A stretch of DNA of 12,723 bases from JADJQU01 sp035490315 (GTDB taxonomy: Bacteria; Planctomycetota; UBA1135; GCA-002686595). The position numbers and the translations under genes are program-made. Under the pieces are notes generated by a model. It made no database searches. It was given only the letters and a program-made list of their open reading frames with translations, and was not told where the DNA came from. Position 1 is the first letter of the stretch; the number at the start of each line of letters is the position of its first letter. Below are positions 1 through 5,479 of the stretch, one piece after another. The stretch covers positions 1 through 12,723 of the forward strand of contig DATHET010000016.1 in the NCBI GenBank assembly GCA_035490315.1, read 5' to 3'.

Positions 1-593
1 CGTGCAACACGAATGCGCTGATCGCGATGCACGCGGCCAAGGGCGTGCCGAAGGAGCGCTTCACCGCGATGACGCGCCTCGAGCAGAACCGCGCACAGTC
101 GCAGCTCGCGCAGAAAGCCGGCGTGCACTCGACCGCGGTGACGAACACATTGATCTGGGGCAACCACAGCGCGACTCAAGTGCCGGATTTCTACCACGCG
201 AAAATCAACGGCAAGGCGGCGAACGACGTGATCACGGACGAGGCCTGGCTCAAAGGTGAGTTCACGAAGAGTGTGCAGCAGCGCGGGGCAGCGATCATCG
301 CCGCGCGCGGGTCGTCCTCGGCTGCGTCGGCGGCGAGTGCTTTGATCGATCACGTCAAGGGACTGACGCGCGCGACGCCCGCGGGGACCTTCGATTCCGT
401 GTGCGTGGTCAGCGACGGCAGCTACGGGGTGCCCGCGGGCCTGATCAGCTCCTTCCCCGTCCGCTGCGACGGCAAGGGCGGCTGGACGATCGTGCAGGGC
501 ATCGAGCTCAACGACTTCTTGAAGGAGAAGATCGTCGCGACCGTCAAGGAGCTCGAGGCGGAGCGCGTGGTCGTCGCGGATCTGTTGAAATAG
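1..593 (+). CDS. mdh: Malate dehydrogenase, C-terminal part (5' truncated by window edge)
   Basis: NAD-dependent malate dehydrogenase, which interconverts malate and oxaloacetate in the cytoplasmic TCA cycle. The reading frame is open from base 3 and gives 196 residues; the family is about 330 long, so roughly 130 N-terminal residues with the Rossmann NAD site lie outside the window. Visible landmarks are CNTNALIAMHAAKG at the start of the fragment, the substrate-binding arginine segment MTRLEQNRA, the catalytic-histidine motif IWGNHSATQ (His codon 165-167), AAIIAARGSSSAASAAS, and the typical end region GVPAGLISSFPV...IVQGIELNDF. These match the cytosolic/Thermus-type MDH group. One oddity: the relay residue before the substrate arginine, normally Asp in TRLDxNRA, is Glu here (codon 81-83). 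Identification is firm; the kinetic effect of the Glu is unknown. Confidence 0.96.
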   Translation, partial: CNTNALIAMHAAKGVPKERFTAMTRLEQNRAQSQLAQKAGVHSTAVTNTLIWGNHSATQVPDFYHAKINGKAANDVITDEAWLKGEFTKSVQQRGAAIIAARGSSSAASAASALIDHVKGLTRATPAGTFDSVCVVSDGSYGVPAGLISSFPVRCDGKGGWTIVQGIELNDFLKEKIVATVKELEAERVVVADLLK

Positions 594-660
594 AAGGCAG
601 CCACATCGGCCGCCGTTGGAGGCTCCGTCGGACTAACTCCGTGACATTTCCTCTTCAGTC

Positions 661-900
661 ATGATTACTGCCTACATCGACAAGGCGCTCGCCCGCGCTC
701 ATTACGAGACCCTGGAAGACGGCTCCTACTGCGCAACCGTTCCCGGCTTGCGGGGAGTCATCGCACTAGGGGACGGGGTGGAAGAGTGCCGACGGTCGCT
801 CGCCGAGGTGGTCGAGGAGTGGATCCTGGTCCGCGTTTCGCGCGGATTGGCGATTCCGAAGCTCGGCGGTGTGACGATCAAGGTTCGAAGAGCTGGTTGA
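661..900 (+). CDS. hicB: HicB-family antitoxin-like protein, apparently orphan
   Basis: A 79-residue protein of the HicB/UPF0150 type, the antitoxin half of HicAB toxin-antitoxin modules. HicB normally binds and inactivates the HicA mRNA interferase. The sequence shows the partial RNase-H-like HicB fold: MITAYIDKALARAHYE, then DGSYCATVPGLRGVIALGDGVEECRRSL with the typical PGL and EEC motifs, and the helical segment EVVEEWILVRVSRG followed by IPKLGG. There is no C-terminal DNA-binding extension, so autoregulation by this protein alone is not expected. No convincing Shine-Dalgarno lies before the ATG. In many hicB-hicA operons hicA follows with an overlapping start. Here an ATG overlaps the stop (TGATG, 898-902) but its frame closes after seven codons, and miaB ends at 945. 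The module looks broken or solitary. Confidence 0.85.
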   Translation: MITAYIDKALARAHYETLEDGSYCATVPGLRGVIALGDGVEECRRSLAEVVEEWILVRVSRGLAIPKLGGVTIKVRRAG

Positions 901-923
901 TGTCTCGATCCGGACGAGACTAG
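900..923 (+). pseudogene. Possible hicA toxin stub, seven codons
   Basis: An ATG overlapping the hicB stop codon (TGATG) opens a frame reading M-S-R-S-G-R-D and then TAG at 921-923. HicA proteins often begin with a short basic leader and a conserved S-G-[RK]-[DE] before the first helix, so the stub resembles the start of a hicA gene cut off immediately. The stretch is very short and chance similarity is quite possible. Nothing HicA-like (no GSHxxxx motif) follows before miaB on either strand. Confidence 0.25.
902..920. terminator. Short hairpin between convergent hicB and miaB
   Basis: GTCTCG (902-907) pairs with CGAGAC (915-920) around a 7-base loop, just after the hicB stop and 25 bases from the miaB stop on the other strand. 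There is no T tract, so a classical intrinsic terminator is not shown. Its position between two gene ends makes a bidirectional stop or mRNA-end hairpin plausible. Confidence 0.3.
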
Positions 924-944
924 CCGGTCAACGGCCAGTCGGCA

Positions 945-2396
945 TCAATCGGGCCGCGGATCCGGCTCGATAACGCTCGCACCGAGTCCGAAAGCGCTCG
1001 CCTCTTCGATTCGAACGCGCAATTCCGTCCCGAGCGTGTCGGCGCTCGCGCGCAGGCTCACGGGCAGTCCCGTACCTGTGCGTCCGCGCACGACACCCTC
1101 CCGCTTTTCCGAAAGCGACTCGACGAACACGCGATGCTCGCGTCCGATTTCCTGGCGCATGCGCGCCGCCTGCACGATCTCGCTGGCGCGCAGGAGGCGT
1201 TGGTTGCGCTCCTGCTTGACCGCTTCAGGAACGTCGTCCGCAAACTCCTCAGCGGCGCGTGTCGAAGGCCGCGGGTTGTACTTGAAGATGTAATTGACGC
1301 TGAACTGCTGCTCTTCGAGCACGCGCTCGCACTGCTCGTAATCCGCGTCTGTCTCCGTCGGAAAACCGACGATCCAATCCGAGCCGAGCTGCAGGTCGGG
1401 CACGATCTCGCGCAGCATCGCGGCGCGCTCGCGGTACAGGCCGCTGGTGTAGCCGCGTTTCATCGCCTTCAAGATGCGATCGCTGCCGTGCTGCGCGGGC
1501 AGGGGCAAGAAGCGCTCGACTTTGTCGCAATCGCGGATCGCTTCGGCGAGCGCGCGAGTCGCGTAGGCCGCGTGAGCGGTGATCATGCGAATGCGCGCCA
1601 GCCCCTCGATCTCCTGCAAGCGATACAGCAGATCCGCCAGGCTCGCCCGACCCTGACGACCGCGCTGCTTGACCTCGTTCGCCGCAGGAACGGGCAGGTC
1701 CTCGCCGTAGCTGTTGACCGTCTGCCCGAGCAGCGTGATCACCTGCGCTCCGTTGGCGACCACCCACTGCGCTTCCCGCACCAGGTCGTCGATCGGCCGG
1801 CTCTGCACGCGGCCGCGCACGCTGGGCACGATGCAGAAGGTGCAGTTGAGGTCGCAGCCGCGCATCACGGCGAGGAAGCCCGCGCGGCCGCCGGTGTAGG
1901 GCTCGCCCTCGCGCTCGACCGCGACCTGGCCGTCGCCGGTGGCGATCAGGTGCGGGTCGTATCGCCCGCCGCCGGCGCGGCGCGCGCGGATCTCGTCGAC
2001 CAGCTCGGGCAGGTGCTGGAACTGGCGCGTGCCGCAGACGATGTCGACGTGTTTCGCGCGGCGGAACAGCTCGCCTTCGACGCGCTCGGCCATGCAGCCC
2101 ATCACGCCGATCACCAAGTTCGGGCGGGACTGCTTCGCGTGCTGGATCTGGCCGAGCCAGGAGTACACGCGCTCCTCGGCGTGATCGCGCACCGAGCACG
2201 TGTTGAACAGGATCACGTCGGCGTCGTCGGGGCTCTCGGTGGTCACGTAGCCGCGGCGGCGGAAGCGGCCCTCGGCGAGCAGCGAGTCGTACTTGTTCAT
2301 CTGACAGCCGAAGGTCACGACGTGCACGCGCGGCGCGGCGGCGGGTTCGCTCGCGCCTTCGGGCAATGCCTTCGATTGGAATCGTGTCAGGCTCAT
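945..2396 (-). CDS. miaB: tRNA-2-methylthio-N6-dimethylallyladenosine synthase MiaB
   Basis: A radical-SAM methylthiotransferase that adds the 2-methylthio group to i6A37 of tRNAs reading UNN codons, using two [4Fe-4S] clusters. The protein has 483 residues, near the usual 440-480. The N-terminal UPF0004 domain carries the three auxiliary-cluster cysteines: Cys31 in TFGCQMNKYDS, Cys67 in FNTCSVRDHAEE, Cys101 in VMGCMAERV. The radical-SAM CxxxCxxC triad is Cys181/185/188 (RGCDLNCTFC), followed by IVPSVRGR. Further family motifs are LLGQTVNSYG, LPLPAQHGSDRILKAMKRGYT and SDWIVGFPTET, and the C-terminal TRAM domain contains REGVVRGRTGTG. DHAEE and GQTVNSYG fit MiaB better than RimO or MtaB. QHGSD stands where QSGSD is usual, and there is a short basic insertion at VKQRGRQGR. 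The ATG at 2396 is preceded by GAGG. It is divergent from the thioesterase gene, with 27 bp between start codons. Confidence 0.95.
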   Translation of the reverse strand: MSLTRFQSKALPEGASEPAAAPRVHVVTFGCQMNKYDSLLAEGRFRRRGYVTTESPDDADVILFNTCSVRDHAEERVYSWLGQIQHAKQSRPNLVIGVMGCMAERVEGELFRRAKHVDIVCGTRQFQHLPELVDEIRARRAGGGRYDPHLIATGDGQVAVEREGEPYTGGRAGFLAVMRGCDLNCTFCIVPSVRGRVQSRPIDDLVREAQWVVANGAQVITLLGQTVNSYGEDLPVPAANEVKQRGRQGRASLADLLYRLQEIEGLARIRMITAHAAYATRALAEAIRDCDKVERFLPLPAQHGSDRILKAMKRGYTSGLYRERAAMLREIVPDLQLGSDWIVGFPTETDADYEQCERVLEEQQFSVNYIFKYNPRPSTRAAEEFADDVPEAVKQERNQRLLRASEIVQAARMRQEIGREHRVFVESLSEKREGVVRGRTGTGLPVSLRASADTLGTELRVRIEEASAFGLGASVIEPDPRPD

Positions 2397-2400
2397 GCAG

Positions 2401-2404
2401 CCTC
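2401..2404 (-). promoter_or_regulatory. Ribosome binding site of miaB
   Basis: On the minus strand GAGG stands four bases before the ATG at 2396. It supports that start over any in-frame codon further upstream, which would run into the thioesterase gene. Confidence 0.5.
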
Positions 2405-2410
2405 ACAGAT

Positions 2411-2416
2411 TACAAT
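2411..2416 (+). promoter_or_regulatory. Putative -10 element, probably leaderless promoter of the thioesterase gene
   Basis: TACAAT is a near-consensus -10 hexamer in otherwise GC-rich DNA, and it ends 7 bases before the ATG at 2424. Transcription would then start at or next to the A of the start codon, giving a leaderless mRNA, which fits the absence of a Shine-Dalgarno. No good -35 is visible at 16-18 bp. The same AT patch read on the other strand (TGTAAT, 2414-2409) could serve as a -10 for miaB. Confidence 0.45.
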
Positions 2417-2423
2417 CCCGGCC

Positions 2424-2900
2424 ATGGAACCCAGCCTGCAGGACAGATTTGCGCCGCAGAATCGTTGTTTCGGATGCGGACCCGCGAACTCGCAGGGTCT
2501 GCGGCTGAAGAGCCGGGTCACGCCGGACTGGCCGCGCACCGGCGAAGTGGTCTGCGAGTGGCAGCCCGCGCCTCAGTACGAAGCGTTCACGGGGATGCTG
2601 AACGGAGGCATCATCGGCGCGCTGCTGGACTGCCACAGCAACTGGACCGCTGCCTACCATTTGATGCAGCAGGCGGGAGCGAGCGAGCCGCCCTGCACCG
2701 TCACCGCGGATTTTCACGTGAAGCTGCGCAAGCCGACGCCCTCGAACGCGCCCGTGCAGCTCTCCGCGCGGGTCGTGGAATCCCAGGCGGATCGGGCCAC
2801 GGTGGAGGCCACGCTGTCCTCTGGCGGAGTCGTCACCGCCACCTGCCGCGGCCTGTTCGTGGCGGTCAAGGAAGGCCATCCGGCCTTCCACCGCTGGTAG
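2424..2900 (+). CDS. PaaI-type hotdog-fold thioesterase
   Basis: A 158-residue single-domain protein of the PaaI/YbgC-like hotdog superfamily, which hydrolyses acyl-CoA thioesters; the substrate cannot be told from sequence. It starts with a subfamily signature, NRCFGCGPANSQGLRL (residues 13-28), seen in PaaI-family members with a Cys-Gly-Cys front segment. The central hotdog helix is MLNGGIIGALLDCHSNWTA (58-76), where the GGxxxALLD pattern positions the catalytic region. The beta-strand TVTADFHVKLRKPTP (92-106) matches the usual T..l.v.flrP edge strand, and the sheet ends in VVTATCRGLFVAVK. Length is typical. The ATG at 2424 is chosen because the protein homology starts there and a -10-like TACAAT sits just upstream. 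It may be a stand-alone gene; the next gene has its own ribosome site 114 bp on. Confidence 0.85.
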   Translation: MEPSLQDRFAPQNRCFGCGPANSQGLRLKSRVTPDWPRTGEVVCEWQPAPQYEAFTGMLNGGIIGALLDCHSNWTAAYHLMQQAGASEPPCTVTADFHVKLRKPTPSNAPVQLSARVVESQADRATVEATLSSGGVVTATCRGLFVAVKEGHPAFHRW

Positions 2901-3004
2901 GAGCGCTGAGGGGACCCGGCACGGGCATTGCCTTGCGGGGGCGTCGGTGCGTCGCGTGCCTCGGCTCGCGCACCACCCAGTCCCAGCTTCGCTGATCGCC
3001 AGCA

Positions 3005-3008
3005 GGAG
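3005..3008 (+). promoter_or_regulatory. Ribosome binding site of the PPC-domain lipoprotein
   Basis: GGAG within AGCAGGAGTC stands six bases before the ATG at 3015. It selects this start over upstream in-frame codons, and the ATG is directly followed by a signal peptide. Confidence 0.6.
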
Positions 3009-3014
3009 TCGCTT

Positions 3015-3719
3015 ATGTTCCTCCCCACGAAGGCCGTGCTCGCCCTTTTCGCCACGACGCTCGCCGCGAGCTGCGGGCAGGTCCACCACCACCACGACCA
3101 GGTCTTCGATCCGTACATCTACGAAGCCGAGCCCAACGACTTCGCGTTCAGCGCGCAGGGAATCGGGCCGATCCACGTCGGCGAGAGCTTCCTAATCCGC
3201 GGGCACACCAACGACCACGGAACCGATCCCTTCGACGGCTTCGCCTTCCTTGCCGATCAGCCGATGGACATCGAGTTCTCGCTGCAGGCAGACGATCCCG
3301 GCGCCGACTTCGACGTGCAGCTCTTCGACCCCTACACGGGCACCACGGTCGCGAGCTGGGAGACGGGTTGGAACCCGGAGAACGGTCAATTCTCGGTCGA
3401 GAGCTCCGGGATGGAATTCCACCTGGTGGTCAGCTCGTTCCACGGCAGCGGCAACTACACCTTCGAAGTCCGCGGCCGGCCCTTGACCTGGTTGGGCGCC
3501 AGCGCGGGCTTGCCGCTGAGGGCGCAGGGAAGCGCGGTCAGGCCGGAAGGCGCCGTCGATTGGAGCGCCTACGAGGGTAGGAAAAACGTTCCTGAAACAC
3601 TCCAGGAAGTGCCGAGCCTGCGGGTGACCACGGTGACGATCGATCCGGAGACCGGACGCACCAAAGTCGTCGAAATCCGCCGGTTCTCCTCCCTCGAAGC
3701 CCTCCAGTCGGATCTCTGA
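3015..3719 (+). CDS. Lipoprotein with PPC-like (EPND) domain
   Basis: A 234-residue predicted lipoprotein of unknown function. Residues 1-19 form a signal peptide (Lys6, then a hydrophobic run) ending LAAS-Cys20; the lipobox is slightly off consensus, with Ala at -3. Straight after the lipid-anchor cysteine comes a natural run of four histidines, GQVHHHHDQ (21-29). The EAEPND motif at 37-42 followed by ...SAQGIGPI and a beta-rich stretch to about residue 153 (FDGFAFLA, MDIEFSLQA, FDVQLFDP, SGNYTFEVRG) is typical of bacterial pre-peptidase C-terminal (PPC) beta-sandwich domains. These often sit in secreted planctomycete proteins. The last 80 residues are charged, contain VTIDPETGRTKVVEIRRF, and match no domain I know. 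No protease domain is attached. Likely location is the outer face of a membrane. Confidence 0.75.
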   Translation: MFLPTKAVLALFATTLAASCGQVHHHHDQVFDPYIYEAEPNDFAFSAQGIGPIHVGESFLIRGHTNDHGTDPFDGFAFLADQPMDIEFSLQADDPGADFDVQLFDPYTGTTVASWETGWNPENGQFSVESSGMEFHLVVSSFHGSGNYTFEVRGRPLTWLGASAGLPLRAQGSAVRPEGAVDWSAYEGRKNVPETLQEVPSLRVTTVTIDPETGRTKVVEIRRFSSLEALQSDL

Positions 3720-3776
3720 GCGACCCCGGGGAAATCAAGGGAAGAACTCGGGGGCGAACTCGTCCAGAGCGGGGTC

Positions 3777-4103
3777 ATGAAACTCGTCCTGATCGCCACG
3801 GCACTCCTGGGCACGATCCTCTGCTTCACCGGCTTCACGCCCTTCTCCTGGGGCACGGCCGATGCGGCGGACCACGTGCAAACGCTCTGGTACAAGAGCG
3901 GGCAGGTCCAGAGCCGCGCCGCGATCGAGGACGGGGTTCGCGAGGGACTGGCCAGCGAGTGGTACGCCAGCGGTCAGGAGCGGTGCTCGGGGGAGTACCG
4001 CCACGGACTGCGCGAGGGTGCCTGGGTCTTCTACTCCGAGGCCGGCGTGCTGGACGCTGAGCGCTCGGGCACCTACTCCGCGGGCGAACGCACGGGTCCC
4101 TGA
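3777..4103 (+). CDS. Small exported MORN/YwqK-repeat protein
   Basis: A 108-residue protein with an N-terminal hydrophobic signal or anchor (residues 2-24) and a likely cleavage near ADA-A at 28-31. It is followed by about three MORN_2-type repeats as in the YwqK family: LWYKSGQVQSRAAIEDGVREG (37-57), EWYASGQERCSGEYRHGLREG (61-81) and VFYSEAGVLDAERSGTYSAG (84-103). The W/F-Y-x-S-G/A-Q/V pattern every 23-24 residues is clear. Such repeats form short beta hairpins. YwqK proteins are sometimes labelled antitoxins, but no toxin partner is visible here, so I would not carry that name over. It lies 57 bp after the lipoprotein gene on the same strand, perhaps co-transcribed. Its last 31 bases overlap the 3' end of the convergent pterin gene. 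Confidence 0.72.
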   Translation: MKLVLIATALLGTILCFTGFTPFSWGTADAADHVQTLWYKSGQVQSRAAIEDGVREGLASEWYASGQERCSGEYRHGLREGAWVFYSEAGVLDAERSGTYSAGERTGP

Positions 4104-4603
4104 CCCTCGTCGTCCGCGGTGTAGAGGTACACCCCGCTCTGCCCCGTCGTCTCCTCGACGGACAGACGCAGCCGGTAGAGGGTGAGATCGGTGAAGCGCG
4201 CGCACAGCCGCTGGTGCAATTCGCGCCCGATCCAGGTCGCCAGGTTCTCCGAGCTGGTGTTGTTGATCGGCAGCACGATCACGTCGGTGCGCGGCGCCGC
4301 GTAGTAGCGGTCCTTGTAGCGCACTTCGAGCACGCCATCGGGGCGCTCGGTCCAGCGCAGGACCGGGTGCTGGCCGGGAACCAGCCAATGCTCGTCCAGG
4401 CTGTCGACCAGCTCGCGCACCAGAGGCTTGACCTGCTTGAAGTCCAGCACGAGTCCGTGCAGCGTCAACTCCGCCGCGATCTCGACGAACACGCGGTAGT
4501 TGTGACCGTGCAGCCGCTCCGCGCTCCCGTCGGGGAAGATCAGGAAATGGGCCGCGGAGAACTTGAAGTACTCCTTGTAGATGTCGATCGACCAGCGCTC
4601 CAT
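4073..4603 (-). CDS. 6-pyruvoyltetrahydropterin synthase/QueD-family protein, PTPS-III-like with active-site Glu
   Basis: A 176-residue member of the PTPS/QueD family of zinc T-fold enzymes. The zinc ligands are His19 (FSAAHFLIF) and His32/His34 (LHGHNY). The Asp70-His72 pair (LDEHWL), SSEN (117-120) and Glu150/151 (SVEETTGQSG) complete the expected active site. QueD has a catalytic Cys four residues before HGH; here that position is Ala28, and Glu29 gives ExxHGH. Published work on PTPS-III paralogs from several phyla including Planctomycetes, and from Plasmodium, shows that active-site Glu enzymes convert dihydroneopterin to 6-hydroxymethyldihydropterin and replace FolB in folate synthesis. 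By that rule this is more likely a folate enzyme than a queuosine one. A 30-residue insertion (about 75-105) makes it longer than QueD. The ATG at 4603 has a strong GGAGGA. The 3' end overlaps the MORN-repeat gene by 31 bp. Confidence 0.88.
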   Translation of the reverse strand: MERWSIDIYKEYFKFSAAHFLIFPDGSAERLHGHNYRVFVEIAAELTLHGLVLDFKQVKPLVRELVDSLDEHWLVPGQHPVLRWTERPDGVLEVRYKDRYYAAPRTDVIVLPINNTSSENLATWIGRELHQRLCARFTDLTLYRLRLSVEETTGQSGVYLYTADDEGQGPVRSPAE

Positions 4604-4606
4604 GAG

Positions 4607-4612
4607 TCCTCC
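4607..4612 (-). promoter_or_regulatory. Ribosome binding site of the PTPS-family gene
   Basis: On the minus strand GGAGGA precedes the ATG at 4603 with a short spacer. It is the strongest Shine-Dalgarno in the window and rules out the long in-frame extension further upstream. Confidence 0.7.
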
Positions 4613-4756
4613 GTGGGGGCGAGCACTCTGGTCGCAATCGCGCGCGCCTGCAAGCAGGAAGGGTTGCGCGAGGGCGGTTCGCCTGCCGCGAGCCATGGTC
4701 AGGGCCCGGCGACCGGCCCTGGGAAGAGTTTTCCGCCCTGGCTCCAGGTCCCCGCC

Positions 4757-4800
4757 GGGGCGGCCGATAGCGAGTCTGAGACTCGACTCGGGGCCGCCTC
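4757..4800. repeat. Nested inverted repeat in the divergent PTPS/pilin intergenic region
   Basis: The 243-bp region between the divergent starts at 4603 and 4847 holds a perfect palindrome, CGAGTCT-G-AGACTCG (4771-4785). It is enclosed by outer arms GGGGCGGCC (4757-4765) and GGCCGCCTC (4792-4800), which pair over nine positions with one G-T. No T tract follows and no gene ends here, so a regulator-binding site or a structured leader is likelier than a terminator. The remainder of the gap shows no ORF with coding character. Confidence 0.5.
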
Positions 4801-4846
4801 CGGGCACCCCAGGCTTCCCCATGGACCGCCCCGCCGGCGGACTTCG

Positions 4847-5401
4847 ATGCAATTCCAGCAAAGACAAGAGAATGCTTTCGCGCTCAGCGAGCTGATCGTG
4901 GTGATCCTGATCCTCGCCATCCTGGCCGGCGTGCTCGTGCCGCGAGTCACCGATCGGATGGCGGTCTCGCGCGATGCGAAACGCCTTTCCGAAGTTCGAG
5001 TCATGCGCGACGCGATCGATCAGTACTTCCTCGACAAGGGCGCCTACCCGCCGGCCACGGTGTCCGAGCTGGGGAACGGTTACGACGTGAGCACCGACGG
5101 CGATTTCATTCCCGAGCTGGTGCGCACGGGTTACCTGCGCGGGCCTGTGAAGGATCCGATCAACGACGCGACCTGCTACTACGGCTACAACGTCTTCAAC
5201 GAAGGCGCCAACGGCTGCAAGGGCAAGTCCAAGTACTACGTGCTCGGGATCAAGCGCTTCGAGACGGCCGGGTTCGCTGCGGCACATCCGGGGTATTTCA
5301 AGTGCGCTCAGAAGGACTGGAGCGAGGACTTCGAGTACGTCACCGGCGGATCCGGGTCGCAACCTGACCCGAAGATGGCTGGGACGCCCGCGGCGCGGTA
5401 G
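4847..5401 (+). CDS. Type IV pilin/pseudopilin-like protein
   Basis: A 184-residue protein built like a type II secretion pseudopilin or minor type IV pilin. A short polar leader (residues 1-10) is followed by the class III signal FALSELIVVILILAILAGVL (11-30). Glu15, at mature position +5, is conserved. The residue before the cut is Ala10, where Gly is nearly invariant, and FALSE replaces the usual FTLIE. The N-terminal helix continues through RDAKRLSEVRVMRDAIDQYFLDKGAYPP, the common GspG-like layout. A globular domain follows with four cysteines (110, 124, 153 plus hydrophobic strands) and segments such as DGDFIPELV, YLRGPVKDP and YYVLGIKRFET. No other pilus or secretion gene is nearby, as is usual for scattered planctomycete pseudopilins. 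The ATG has only a weak GGCGG upstream. A small GC hairpin (CGCGG-TAGT-CCGCG) surrounds the stop codon. Confidence 0.8.
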   Translation: MQFQQRQENAFALSELIVVILILAILAGVLVPRVTDRMAVSRDAKRLSEVRVMRDAIDQYFLDKGAYPPATVSELGNGYDVSTDGDFIPELVRTGYLRGPVKDPINDATCYYGYNVFNEGANGCKGKSKYYVLGIKRFETAGFAAAHPGYFKCAQKDWSEDFEYVTGGSGSQPDPKMAGTPAAR

Positions 5402-5465
5402 TCCGCGGACACGCCGCAGGCCCTGCATCGCCTGGCTCTGACGCGCATCCGCGCGGGCCGGTCGC

Positions 5466-5471
5466 TACAGT
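5466..5471 (+). promoter_or_regulatory. Putative -10 element upstream of the FkbM gene, possibly leaderless
   Basis: TACAGT ends eight bases before the ATG at 5480, and the spacer is CCCC-rich. This mirrors TACAATCCCGGCC before the thioesterase gene. No Shine-Dalgarno is present. No clear -35 is seen, so the call rests on the hexamer and its position. Confidence 0.35.
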
Positions 5472-5479
5472 CCCCACCG

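Noticed and set aside
1134..2423. Long open plus-strand frame running through miaB into the thioesterase gene
   Set aside because: It is the GC-rich antisense shadow of miaB; the composition is Ala/Arg/His/Val-biased and no domain appears until the thioesterase ATG at 2424.
2946..2974. Hairpin GGTGCG/CGCACC as a terminator of the thioesterase gene
   Set aside because: The loop is 17 bases, the stem is six, there is no T tract, and such pairs are expected in this GC-rich sequence.
3077..3092. His run as a vector-derived affinity tag or contamination
   Set aside because: Only four histidines, inside a native-looking lipoprotein with normal flanks and a genomic ribosome site.
4073..4603. Plain QueD (queuosine) assignment for the PTPS-family gene
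   Set aside because: The catalytic Cys is absent and the ExxHGH motif plus longer insertion fit PTPS-III better; no queuosine genes are in the window.
4604..5428. Minus-strand in-frame extension of the PTPS gene upstream of 4603
   Set aside because: It is antisense to the pseudopilin gene, and the ATG at 4603 has a GGAGGA ribosome site and begins the conserved domain.
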